From NCBI RefSeq assembly GCF_005222835.1, contig NZ_STGA01000013.1, positions 1-32,287 of the forward strand: 32,287 bases of DNA, written 5' to 3'. Made by a program: the position numbers and the translations under genes. The notes beneath the pieces are model-generated. The model made no database searches. It saw only the letters and a program-made list of their open reading frames with translations, and had not been told where the DNA came from. Shown here piece by piece: positions 1 to 8,020 of the stretch. The stretch comes from Rhizobium sp. FKY42. Its GTDB lineage: Bacteria > Pseudomonadota > Alphaproteobacteria > Rhizobiales > Rhizobiaceae. Each line of letters starts with the position of its first letter. Positions within the stretch are counted from its first letter, which is position 1.

Positions 1-157
1 ACGGACACCAGTTTTATCCGTCAACACTCGATTTCAAAATCATTCAAATAAAACAATAAGTGATTGATATTGCTCGATTTATTCGTGCATCCACCTGGCA
101 TTCGGTCCGACAAGTCCAAAAACCAGGCCCAAAGTGGGCATAGGGGCGAGTTTGCGG
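1..157. other. Non-coding left edge of window
   Basis: This AT-rich stretch lies downstream of the D-amino-acid transaminase gene. I see no credible gene in it. The first 21 bases contain a short inverted repeat (ACGGA at 1-5, TCCGT at 17-21) that may continue outside the window. The only other structure is the small hairpin at 127-139. Confidence 0.5.
127..139 (-). terminator. Possible weak terminator of dat
   Basis: GCCCA (127-131) and TGGGC (135-139) form a 5-bp stem with a 3-base loop. On the minus strand, about 20 bp past the transaminase stop, the stem is followed by CTGGTTTTTGG, so a short U-run exists but is not immediate. The position fits a rho-independent terminator. The short stem keeps confidence low. 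Confidence 0.3.
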
Positions 158-1012
158 CTAGATAGCGTTGGCCAAACGATCCCGAATATAAGTCTGCAGA
201 AGCTTTCGTGAAACCGGGCCAGGCTTGCCGTGACCGATCGACCTGCCATCAACTCGAACGACAGGCATAACGAATGCGCTTGCGGAGGTAATGAAGACTT
301 CCGCTGCGCTCAGGACTTCATCAACGGAAAACGCCCTTTCTTCCACTTTGAGATCGGAGCCCTGCGCGAGAGAAAGTACAGATGCCCTCGTGATCCCGTG
401 GAGGAGCGCGTTCGACAGATTCCGCGTCGCAAGAACGCCTTCCCTAGTTACGATATGGACGTTCGATGAACTCGCTTCAGTGATCAACCCGTCTTCCACC
501 AAGAATACATCGTCTGCTCCTGCTTTCGCTGCCTCCGTCTTCATCATTGAGGAGTAGAGAAGCTGCACGGTCTTGATCTGACGGTTCGCCCAACGCCCCT
601 CCGGCACAGTGACCACCGAGAGACCCGTTTCCCACTTCGGGTTTTCAAGAACGTTTTTCTTCTGAGTAAACATGATGATGCTGGGCTGCATGCCATCTCC
701 GAAGAGAAAATCGCGATCCGCCGCTCCTCGCGAGATCTGCAAATAGATCAATCCGCTCTCAAGATCGTTTCGCTCGATAATCTGGCGATGAAGATCGAGA
801 AGCTCGCTGTCAGACACGGGTGAGGGAATTCCGAGCGCTTCCAAGGACCGTTTCAGGCGAGCGGTGTGGCCGGGATAGTCTATGAGCTTGCGATTGATAA
901 CAGCTGTCACCTCATAGATTGCATCCGCGAACAGAAGGCCCCTGTCGAAGATCGAGATCGTTGCCTCGGCTTCGGGTTTCCATTCGCCATTTACGAATAC
1001 GATGCGGGACAT
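158..1012 (-). CDS. dat: D-amino-acid transaminase (PLP class IV)
   Basis: The 284-residue cytosolic protein is a fold-type IV PLP enzyme of the D-alanine/branched-chain aminotransferase family. The N-terminus MSRIVFVNGEW, then SIFDRGLLFADAIYE, is the class signature. The PLP lysine is in RQIKTVQLL. The phosphate-binding region is LITEASSSNVHIV, followed by LLHGITRASVL. The family transfers amino groups between D-amino acids and 2-oxo acids and normally has 280-290 residues, so the gene is complete. The reading frame extends another 116 codons upstream, but ATG 1012 begins the family homology and has a GGAG ribosome site seven bases upstream; the longer version would run into the divergent gene. 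It is divergent from the 2-hydroxyacid dehydrogenase gene across about 140 bp. A branched-chain aminotransferase-like activity cannot be excluded. Confidence 0.88.
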   Translation of the reverse strand: MSRIVFVNGEWKPEAEATISIFDRGLLFADAIYEVTAVINRKLIDYPGHTARLKRSLEALGIPSPVSDSELLDLHRQIIERNDLESGLIYLQISRGAADRDFLFGDGMQPSIIMFTQKKNVLENPKWETGLSVVTVPEGRWANRQIKTVQLLYSSMMKTEAAKAGADDVFLVEDGLITEASSSNVHIVTREGVLATRNLSNALLHGITRASVLSLAQGSDLKVEERAFSVDEVLSAAEVFITSASAFVMPVVRVDGRSIGHGKPGPVSRKLLQTYIRDRLANAI

Positions 1013-1034
1013 GCTCACTCCGGTCATTTTACAA

Positions 1035-1051
1035 GACGCATGCGCTGCGTC
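1035..1051. promoter_or_regulatory. Inverted repeat in dat/ghrA divergent promoter
   Basis: GACGCA-TGCGC-TGCGTC is a perfect 6-bp inverted repeat with a 5-base spacer in the 141-bp region between the two divergent genes. It is a plausible operator for a regulator shared by both. No regulator is encoded nearby and no known consensus is recognised. Confidence 0.3.
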
Positions 1052-1153
1052 GGTTGGTTGTACAGAACCAGCAGCATACGATTCGGGCAAGGCCAAGGCT
1101 TGACGCCTATCGCGCGGATGCCGAAAAGACCGGAGCCTGAACGGAGAATCGCC

Positions 1154-2098
1154 ATGACGCCGCCGATTGCATTTGTTACCCGCATGTCTGGCGATGAAGA
1201 GAAGCAGTGGCTGAATGTCCTGCAGCAATCCATGCCGACGGAGCGTATTCTCTCTTTTCGGGATCTGACGCAGGATGAAAGACGGCTTGCAGAGATTGCA
1301 ATCGTTGCCAATCCAGATCCGGGTGACGTTGCCGCCCTTCCCGGAATATCCTGGATTCATAGCTTGTGGGCCGGTGTGGAAAGGCTCGTTGCTGAACTTG
1401 GCGCTGCTGCTCCGCCCATTGTGCGGCTGATCGATCCGGAGTTGTCACGCGTGATGGCGGAGGCGGTCCTGGCCTGGACCTATTATCTGCAGCGAGACAT
1501 GCCCGCTTACAGGAAACAGCAGGCCGAGTGTCGTTGGGAACCACGCAGGTACCGACATCCCGGCGAGGTAACTGTTGGCTTGTTGGGATTGGGTGTGCTT
1601 GGTAAGGCGGCGGCGGGACGCCTGATGGATGCCGGGTTTAGAGTCCAGAGCTGGAGCGGTAGCGCGGCAACGCTGCCAGGTGTCGTGCATTTCACCGGGG
1701 AGGATGGCCTCAACGCCGTCCTTTCGACAAGCGATATCATTGTGTGCCTTTTGCCGCTTACGGCCGAAACCCGAGGTTTGCTGACCAAACACCGACTTGG
1801 ATCAATGCCGAGAGGTGCCTCCCTCATCAATTTCGCCCGTGGCGCGATTGTCGACACCGATGGCCTCATCGAGCTTCTGGACAGCAGACATCTGGATCAC
1901 GCGGTGCTTGATGTCTTTACACAGGAGCCCCTCGACAAAAACTGCCCGCTGTGGCGGCATCCGCATATTACAGTCCTTCCGCATGTTTCAGCGCCAACAA
2001 ATGCAGTGACAGCAGCGAAAATAGTGGCCCAGAACATTGAGACGTGGAGGAGTACCGGGAAGCTGCCTGTCACTGTAGATCGAAAACGCGGATACTGA
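1154..2098 (+). CDS. ghrA: D-2-hydroxyacid dehydrogenase, GhrA-type
   Basis: The 314-residue NAD(P)H-dependent dehydrogenase matches the glyoxylate/hydroxypyruvate reductase A group in length and motifs. The Rossmann motif is GLLGLGVLGKAAAGRL. The NAD-binding and catalytic segment contains INFARGAIVDTD (catalytic Arg). The catalytic Glu is in FTQEPLD and the acid-base His in LPHVSAPTN. The family reduces glyoxylate or hydroxypyruvate to glycolate or glycerate. The frame is open from 866, but those codons overlap the divergent transaminase gene; ATG 1154 has GGAGA eight bases upstream and begins the homology. A D-amino-acid transaminase beside a 2-oxoacid reductase suggests the oxo acids made by one may be reduced by the other; this is inference. 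The substrate is not fixed by sequence. Confidence 0.85.
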   Translation: MTPPIAFVTRMSGDEEKQWLNVLQQSMPTERILSFRDLTQDERRLAEIAIVANPDPGDVAALPGISWIHSLWAGVERLVAELGAAAPPIVRLIDPELSRVMAEAVLAWTYYLQRDMPAYRKQQAECRWEPRRYRHPGEVTVGLLGLGVLGKAAAGRLMDAGFRVQSWSGSAATLPGVVHFTGEDGLNAVLSTSDIIVCLLPLTAETRGLLTKHRLGSMPRGASLINFARGAIVDTDGLIELLDSRHLDHAVLDVFTQEPLDKNCPLWRHPHITVLPHVSAPTNAVTAAKIVAQNIETWRSTGKLPVTVDRKRGY

Positions 2099-2206
2099 GC
2101 GAACAGACCATCAGCGGAACTGGGTCGATCCCATCCTAGGCTAAATTGCGTAAATTCGGGCAACATTGCATCATCGTCGGCAGAATCTCTTGAGGCATTA
2201 ATAGAT

Positions 2207-2830
2207 GTGGCGCCGCTTCTTGCCGGTTTCGGAGTGCTCGGCCTAGCCCTGTCCTTCGGTTCCCAAACACTGGTCAAGGATGTTGTCTCCGGCATTTTCT
2301 TTCTGGCCGAGGATGCGTTCCGGATCGGAGAATATATCGATACCGGAGAACTGATGGGAACGGTCGAGCAAATCTCGCTGCGGTCGGTCAGGCTCAGGCA
2401 CCACAACGGTCCGATTCACACGGTTCCATTTGGCCAGATTACCTCGATCACCAACTACAGCCGCGACTGGGGAACCATCAAATTTCAGCTGCGGTTCGAT
2501 CGAGAAGCCGATCTGGAATTGATCAGGAAGACAGCGAAGAAAGTCGGCCTTGCCATGCTGGATGATCCTGAGTTCGGTGGCGATTTCCTTATGCCTCTGA
2601 AGATGCAGGGCATTCAGGATGTGACGGAAAATTCCATGGTGATCCGCTTCAAATTTACCGCACGCCCTGGCAATCCAAGCATCATCAAGCGCGAGGGCAT
2701 GAAGCGCCTTCTGGCAGCGTTCAAGGCAGCTGGACTACCGCTCGCATCAAACGCTGTTGTTGTATGCGGTGGTGGCGAACGCCTGGGAGATGCCGCTGAC
2801 GTCACAGGCAAGCACGTGATAGATTTCTGA
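2207..2830 (+). pseudogene. 5'-truncated MscS-family mechanosensitive channel
   Basis: The 207-residue frame matches only the C-terminal half of a small-conductance mechanosensitive channel. It has the end of the pore helix (LLAGFGVLGLALSFGSQTLV), the beta domain (GTVEQISLRSVRLRHHNGPI, then VPFGQITSITNYS) and the alpha/beta vestibule domain. Family members have at least two membrane helices before the pore helix, which are missing. The frame stays open back to the ghrA stop at 2098, but recognisable channel sequence begins only near 2195 (EALIDVAPLL); the roughly 95 bp in between matches nothing I know. The GTG at 2207 lies inside the pore helix, so a functional channel is unlikely. It is probably a remnant left by a rearrangement that placed ghrA upstream. 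Expression as a soluble fragment is possible but unsupported. Confidence 0.75.
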
Positions 2831-2901
2831 TATCTCCCAGCTATTCATCCGCGCTAAAATTCCTATGATCGGCCTCGTAATCCAAAACAGACCGGTGCCC
2901 T

Positions 2902-4086
2902 ATGCTGAATGATGATGTCTACGCCCATATTGCGGATCTCGAACAAACCCACGAGGAGATGACAGCGATCAGGCAACATCTTCATGCGCATCCGGAACTC
3001 TCCCATGAAGAAGAGGAAACTGCACGGTTCGTAGCCGACAAGCTACGCTCCTGGGGCTATGAGGTAACAACGGGCATCGGCGGACATGGCGTTGTCGGAC
3101 GTCTGCAGGAAGGCAGTGGTAAGAAAAGCCTGGCTCTGCGCGCAGACATGGATGCACTTCCCATTCAGGAAGAAACGGGGCTGCCTTATGCGAGCAAGAT
3201 GCCCGGCAAGGCGCATTCCTGCGGCCACGATGGCCATACGACGATCCTGCTCGCTGCGGCGGAGTATCTGGCCAGAACCCGAAGATTCAGCGGCACGCTC
3301 AATCTCATCTTTCAACCGGCTGAGGAAGCAAGTGGAAACAGCGGCGCCCAGCGGATGATTGCCGACGGGCTCTTTGAACGCTTTCCTGCAGACGCAGTCT
3401 TTGGCCTTCACAATCACCCGGGACTGGCAGAAGGTCATTTCATGATCCGGTCGGGGCCGATGATGGCGGCGTCCGATACGGCCACCATCACCATCCACGG
3501 CAAAGGAGGCCATGCCTCGCGGCCCCATCTTTCGATAGACCCGATTGTAGCGGCATGCTCGCTCGTCGTCAGCCTGCAAACCGTGGTTTCGCGCAGCATC
3601 GACCCGACCCAGACCGCAGTTGTAACCGTAGGCGCCATCCACAGCGGTGACGCCGCTAATGTCATACCGGAGAGCGCCATGATCAGGCTCAGCATCCGGT
3701 CCTTCGACGCCAGTATCCGCAAACTGTTGGAGCAACGTATCCGCACCCTCGCCTCCTCCGTCGCGGCAGGGCACGGCGCGGAGGCGGGCATCGATTATGT
3801 GCGTGGCACCCCTGTCGTTTCCAACAGTGAGGCAGAAACCGAGTTCATCAAAACGATTGCATCAGAGCTCGTCGGGCCGGAGAAGGTTGGCGTCTGTCCA
3901 CTCATTCCCGGAAGCGAGGATTTTGCCTATATGCTGGAGGAATTGCCGGGCGCCTTCATCCGCCTCGGCAATGGCATTGAGTCGGCTGGCCTGCATAATC
4001 CGAAATACAATTTCTGCGACGCCAACATTCCGGTGGGCGCAGCACTCTGGGCCCGCCTTGCGGAACGTTTTCTGGCCGATCCCTGA
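2902..4086 (+). CDS. M20 family amidohydrolase, hippurate hydrolase-like
   Basis: The 394-residue cytosolic metallopeptidase belongs to subfamily M20D (hippuricase, IAA-amino-acid hydrolase, N-acyl-amino-acid amidohydrolase). The metal and catalytic motifs are complete: ALRADMDALPIQEETGLPY, HSCGHDGHTT (Cys and His ligands), FQPAEEASG (catalytic and ligand Glu), LHNHPG, and the C-terminal GLHNPKYNF His. The dimerisation domain is the middle segment starting near ATITIHGKGGHASRP. The family removes acyl groups from amino acids; the substrate cannot be told from sequence. No strong ribosome site precedes ATG 2902, but homology begins there. The gene is intact although both flanking genes on this strand are broken. 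Confidence 0.87.
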   Translation: MLNDDVYAHIADLEQTHEEMTAIRQHLHAHPELSHEEEETARFVADKLRSWGYEVTTGIGGHGVVGRLQEGSGKKSLALRADMDALPIQEETGLPYASKMPGKAHSCGHDGHTTILLAAAEYLARTRRFSGTLNLIFQPAEEASGNSGAQRMIADGLFERFPADAVFGLHNHPGLAEGHFMIRSGPMMAASDTATITIHGKGGHASRPHLSIDPIVAACSLVVSLQTVVSRSIDPTQTAVVTVGAIHSGDAANVIPESAMIRLSIRSFDASIRKLLEQRIRTLASSVAAGHGAEAGIDYVRGTPVVSNSEAETEFIKTIASELVGPEKVGVCPLIPGSEDFAYMLEELPGAFIRLGNGIESAGLHNPKYNFCDANIPVGAALWARLAERFLADP

Positions 4087-5169
4087 AAGATAAATCAGGC
4101 TGGGCAGGTCTATGTCGAAGCGGAACGTGTTATCGGAATTTACGGCATGGGCCTCACCCAGCAGGTTCACGGTTTCGACAACATTGGCATGTTCGTCAAC
4201 CTACTGCTGATGAGAGGCAATATCGGCCGTGATGGCACCGGCATCTCTCCGGTTCACGGTCACTCTAATGTGCAAGGCCAGCGCACCGTCGGCATATCGG
4301 AGAAGCCGGAGCTTGTACCACTCGACAGGCTGGAGGAAATGTTCAGCTTCACAGCACCGCGCGAGAAGGGGTTGACGACGGTTGACCCATGTCAGGGAAT
4401 CCTGGACGACACCGTAAAAGCATTCATTGGTCTTGGCGGCGATTTCGTTCGGGCCATTCCCGAACAGGGCGCGATGGAAGAAGCCTGGTCGCGCATGCGG
4501 CTAACGGTCCAGATAGCGACGAAGCTTAATCGCAGCCATCTTTTCAACGATGATGTCGCCTATCTCCTGCCCTGTCTTGGGCGATCCGAGGAAGACCTGC
4601 AGGAGGCGGGCCCGCAAATCGTGACGATCGAGGATACCTTCAGCTGCATCCACGGATCGAATGCCAAGCGCAAGCCAGCGAGCGCACACCTGAAGCCCGA
4701 GCTTGCCATCGTCGCGGGGGTATCGCCGAACAAACCCTCGCCCCCAACCCGAAGGTTCGGTGGGACGCATGGACGGGCGACTACGCGAAGGTGCGCGACC
4801 GGGTTCGAAGACTCCGCTGGACGCTACCGACTCATCACTCTGCGCAGCAACGATCAGTTCAACACGACCGTTGACGGTTACAGTGATCGGCTGCGCGGGA
4901 TCGAAGGTACGCGTTCCGTCCTATTGATAAGCCCGTCCGAGATCCGGAAAGCTGGCCTTCGCGAAGGCCAGGTCGTCGGCCTCGCCTCAGACGCCGACGA
5001 TGGGCGCAAGCGCTATGTGCGAGGGCTGACGGTGACACCGTTCGACCTGCAGGATGGCTGTATCGCTGGCTACTATCCCGAGCTCAACCCGCTGATCCCG
5101 CTCTCTCATCATGATCAGCATTCGAAAACCCCGGCATCGAAGGCCGTTCCGGTCCAAATCGTCACCTGA
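4087..5169 (+). pseudogene. Decayed FdhF-like molybdopterin oxidoreductase
   Basis: This is the C-terminal half of an FdhF/YdeP-type molybdopterin oxidoreductase alpha subunit, which is usually around 750 residues. Recognisable sequence runs from the AERVIGIYGMGLTQQVHGFD region, starting within a few codons of the preceding amidohydrolase stop, through the GHSNVQGQRTVGI segment to the C-terminal domain ending TPASKAVPVQIVT. There are three lesions. The N-terminal half, with the cluster and cofactor sites, is absent. After ELAIVAG (about 4719) the expected continuation IAEQTLAPNPKVRWDAW is two bases out of frame (from 4722). At about 4799 the expected stretch of roughly 60 codons between YAKVRD and TGFEDSAGRYRLIT is missing, which restores the original frame. 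An open 340-codon frame from ATG 4147 survives only because the shifted segment lacks a stop. No function is expected. Confidence 0.85.
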
Positions 5170-5183
5170 ACCGGATGAACCTC

Positions 5184-6431
5184 TCACCAGGTGAGATACA
5201 GCGCATCAAGCCCGTGAAAATGGTAGACGTCCTTCACCTGGGGCGTCTGCGCCAGCTTGAGGTTCGGCAGCCGCCGGAACAGAAGAGGCAGGACGATGTT
5301 CAGCTCGAGGCGTGCCAACGGCGCGCCGATACAAAAATGGATGCCCGCCCCGAAGGAAAGGTTTGCCCCATCATTGCGGTCGGGCTTGAAAGCGAGCGGG
5401 TCTGAAAACTTGGCCGGATCGAGATTGGCTGCCGCGAGGACGAGGCTCACCTTGTCGCCGCGCTTGAGCGATACGCCATCGACTTCGACCTCCTCCAACG
5501 CCCAACGCTGGAAGATATGAACGGGAGCGCAGAGCCTGAGCGTTTCCTCGACCACGCGCTCCGTCGAAGCCGCGTCCCGGAACAGGTCGCTCCCCGGAAG
5601 TCCGCTTTCCAGAATGATTCGGACCGAGTTTCCAATCTGATGAACCGTCGCCTCATGGCCAGCATTGAGGAGCACGATCGTGGTGGAGATCAGTTCCTCT
5701 TCCGTGAGAAAATGACCCTTGTGCTCTGTGTGGATCATGTGGCTCAGCAGATCGTCTTTTGGGGCGCTGCGGCGCTCTGCGATGACCGAGCGCACGTAAT
5801 CCGCGAACTCCCTGGCAGAGCGGTCAGCCGCCTCTTCATCGGCTCGGCTACGCTTGAACATATACATGCCGACATAGTCATGGCTCCAGCGCAGAAGCTG
5901 CGGCCCCATCTCCTCCGGTATGCCGATCATCCGCGCAATCATCGTAACCGGGATAATGTCCGCGAAGGCTGACAAGAGTTCTACTCGTCCGGCATCCTCG
6001 AACCTGTCGATCAGATCGTTCGCAAGTTGCTCGATTTCGCCGCTCATCTTCTCGACATGGCGCGAAACAAAGGCGCGATTGACCAGCGTCCGCAGTCGCG
6101 TGTGTTCCGGCGGCTCGATCTCCAGAAGCGAATGTCTTTCTGCCAAATCGAAATTGCGGGTATGTTCAGGCGGTTCCGCCAGCCCCAGTTCCTCCCGGCT
6201 CGCAATGTGGAGGATCTGCCGACCAAATCTTCGATCTCTCAGCAAGGCGTTCACGTGGTCGTAACCCGTGAAAAACCATTGCCCCTGTTGCTCCCAGAAG
6301 AAGGTGGGGCACTGGGCATGAAGCTGTGCATAGGTGCGGTTCGGATCGCTGTAAAAACCAGGATGGCGAGCATCGAGCCAAACACGGCGGGTGGATGCAT
6401 CGATGCGAAGAAAGTCTGAAAGATCACTCAT
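5184..6431 (-). CDS. Cytochrome P450 (bacterial class I type)
   Basis: The 415-residue soluble P450 has all the family landmarks: the I-helix oxygen-activation motif NAGHEAT, the K-helix E-x-x-R in VVEETLRL, the F-x-P-x-R-type motif FKPDRND, and the heme-binding loop FGAGIHFCIGAPLARLE with Cys367 as axial thiolate. It resembles alphaproteobacterial P450s of the CYP107/127-like soluble kind. No ferredoxin or ferredoxin reductase gene is adjacent, so electron donors must come from elsewhere. The frame is open to 6494, but ATG 6431 (MSDLSDFLRID) starts the normal N-terminus. The 3' end is convergent with the decayed oxidoreductase. The substrate is unknown. It is divergent from the cytochrome b561 gene across 206 bp in which I see no strong signal. 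Confidence 0.87.
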   Translation of the reverse strand: MSDLSDFLRIDASTRRVWLDARHPGFYSDPNRTYAQLHAQCPTFFWEQQGQWFFTGYDHVNALLRDRRFGRQILHIASREELGLAEPPEHTRNFDLAERHSLLEIEPPEHTRLRTLVNRAFVSRHVEKMSGEIEQLANDLIDRFEDAGRVELLSAFADIIPVTMIARMIGIPEEMGPQLLRWSHDYVGMYMFKRSRADEEAADRSAREFADYVRSVIAERRSAPKDDLLSHMIHTEHKGHFLTEEELISTTIVLLNAGHEATVHQIGNSVRIILESGLPGSDLFRDAASTERVVEETLRLCAPVHIFQRWALEEVEVDGVSLKRGDKVSLVLAAANLDPAKFSDPLAFKPDRNDGANLSFGAGIHFCIGAPLARLELNIVLPLLFRRLPNLKLAQTPQVKDVYHFHGLDALYLTW

Positions 6432-6637
6432 GCCCGTCAAATACAACATCGCTAAAAAAAGCGAAATCAATTCGCGGCGGCACGCAACAGCCATCCGCAG
6501 AAAAATGTAATTTTGTGGTTCTGCTGGCTCGCCAAACGATTTTGTGATGCCATGTCATCGGTAGAACCGCAGCAACTCCAGCGCTTTCCTGATCCAGCAT
6601 TTGCAGAAAACGTATCAGACACGGGAGATAAACAGCC

Positions 6638-7168
6638 ATGCAGACTGACCGCTTGTCAACGATACCCTATCCCGCGCCCATGCGCGCCCTGCATTGGATC
6701 GTCGCACTCGGCGTTCTGGCCACCTGGCCGCTGGGGATGATGATCAAATTTACGGCAGAGCCTTTCAAGCTCACCTTCTACATGCTGCATGAATCAATCG
6801 GCTTCCTTGTGCTGTGGGTCATGCTGGTTCGTATCGGCATACGCTTGACGAGCGAGAAACCTGTTTCCTCCGACGGAGGACTGCTTGCTGTTCTCGCCGG
6901 ACTGGTTCACGTGCTGCTATATCTGATGCTCGTGGTCATGCCGGTGAGCGGGTTTCTCGCGACAAACGCCCATGGTTTCCCCCTCTCCTGGTTCGGCCTT
7001 TTCACTGTGTGGAGTCCGATCGGCAAGCTTCCATCACTGGCCCCGATATTTTCTACCATTCACACCTGGAGCGCATGGATCCTTCTTGCCCTTTTTGCGT
7101 TACATATCGCTGGCGTGCTGTTTCACCATCTCATCAAAAGAGACGGGACGCTGCAAAAAATGCTTTAA
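6638..7168 (+). CDS. Cytochrome b561 family membrane protein
   Basis: The 176-residue inner-membrane diheme protein has four predicted helices. Histidines sit in the usual places: ALHWIVALG in helix 1, MLHESIGFLVL in helix 2, the GLVHVLLYLMLVVMPVSGF region in helix 3, and HTWSAWILLALFALH in helix 4, with the C-terminal HHLIKRDGTL. Bacterial b561 proteins pass electrons between quinol and periplasmic acceptors such as superoxide. GGGAG lies eight bases before ATG 6638. The stop is 15 bp before the RibD-type reductase gene, which has its own strong ribosome site, so the two are probably co-transcribed. It may therefore be the redox membrane component of the neighbouring unidentified pathway, but a stand-alone role is equally possible. 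Confidence 0.85.
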   Translation: MQTDRLSTIPYPAPMRALHWIVALGVLATWPLGMMIKFTAEPFKLTFYMLHESIGFLVLWVMLVRIGIRLTSEKPVSSDGGLLAVLAGLVHVLLYLMLVVMPVSGFLATNAHGFPLSWFGLFTVWSPIGKLPSLAPIFSTIHTWSAWILLALFALHIAGVLFHHLIKRDGTLQKML

Positions 7169-7183
7169 GCGGGAGGTTTGCTT

Positions 7184-8020
7184 ATGCGTCGCGTTGAAAT
7201 GACGGACCAGATCTGGAGCGATTTGCTTCAGGCGCGCAACAGTTCAGCCAGCCGTCTTTCAACTGAACGAAGCGCGGCCTCAATGCTTTATGGGCCTTTG
7301 GCAGAAGCACGCGGCCCCTTCGTCCTTGCGCAAGTGGGACAGTCGCTTGACGGGCGCGTGGCAACGCCATTTGGTGATGCACGCGACATATCAGGTCCCG
7401 ATGGTCTTGCCCATCTGCATCGGTGTCGTGCACTGATGGATGCAGTTCTTGTCGGTGTTGGCACCGTGAAGGCCGACAATCCCAGACTATCCGTTCGCGA
7501 GGTCAAAGGACCGGATCCGGTCCGCGTCGTCATCGATTGTCGTGCCGAATTGACGGGCTCTGAACGGATTTTGCTGGATGACGGAGCTCCGGTCATTGTC
7601 ATCCAGTCCGCCAAGGCGCCACGTCGCGCTCTCCGCGCCGATGTGATCAGATTGCCCCTCAAGGAGCGCGGTCTTTGCCCGCACGACATTTTAAATGCGT
7701 TGCAAGCTCGCGGATTGAAAAAGGTGCTGGTTGAGGGCGGCGCACGGACGATCGCGCGTTTTGTCGAGCAAGATCTCATCGATCACCTGCACGTCTCCAT
7801 TGCCCCGCTGATCATTGGGTCAGGACCATCGGGAATTTCGCTCAATCCCATCAAGTTTCTATCCGAAGCGCAGCGGCCGCAGGCCAGCGTCTACAGCCTC
7901 GGAAGCGACATTCTGTTCGACTGCCGCCTCCGGGCCGAAGCTGCGTCATCAATCGCTCGGCAAGGCAAGGATGTCCAGATGGCCAACTCGACAGCTCGAG
8001 AACTCATGGACCCTGTCTAG
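7184..8020 (+). CDS. RibD C-terminal-type pyrimidine reductase
   Basis: The 278-residue protein consists only of the RibD_C/DHFR-like reductase domain, after about 35 lead residues. The signatures are QVGQSLDGRVAT, DAVLVGVGTVKADNPRL, LVEGGARTIARF and HLHVSIAPLIIGSGPSG. In riboflavin synthesis this domain reduces the ribosyl side chain of a GTP-derived pyrimidine with NADPH. The deaminase domain that bacterial RibD proteins fuse to it is absent, as in stand-alone fungal/archaeal reductases that act on the diamino compound. ATG 7184 is chosen over the TTG two codons upstream because GGGAGG (7171-7176) sits seven bases before it. The last 72 bases overlap the convergent methyltransferase gene. 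With GTP cyclohydrolase II nearby and no lumazine or riboflavin synthase, a role outside ordinary riboflavin synthesis is likely. Confidence 0.85.
   Translation: MRRVEMTDQIWSDLLQARNSSASRLSTERSAASMLYGPLAEARGPFVLAQVGQSLDGRVATPFGDARDISGPDGLAHLHRCRALMDAVLVGVGTVKADNPRLSVREVKGPDPVRVVIDCRAELTGSERILLDDGAPVIVIQSAKAPRRALRADVIRLPLKERGLCPHDILNALQARGLKKVLVEGGARTIARFVEQDLIDHLHVSIAPLIIGSGPSGISLNPIKFLSEAQRPQASVYSLGSDILFDCRLRAEAASSIARQGKDVQMANSTARELMDPV

Noticed and set aside
1..21. Mobile-element end at the left window edge
   Set aside because: The ACGGA/TCCGT arms are short, no transposase or matching right end is seen, and the window boundary prevents a test.
3043..3774. 243-codon minus-strand open frame
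   Set aside because: It is antisense to the intact M20 amidohydrolase, whose catalytic motifs are all in the plus-strand frame.
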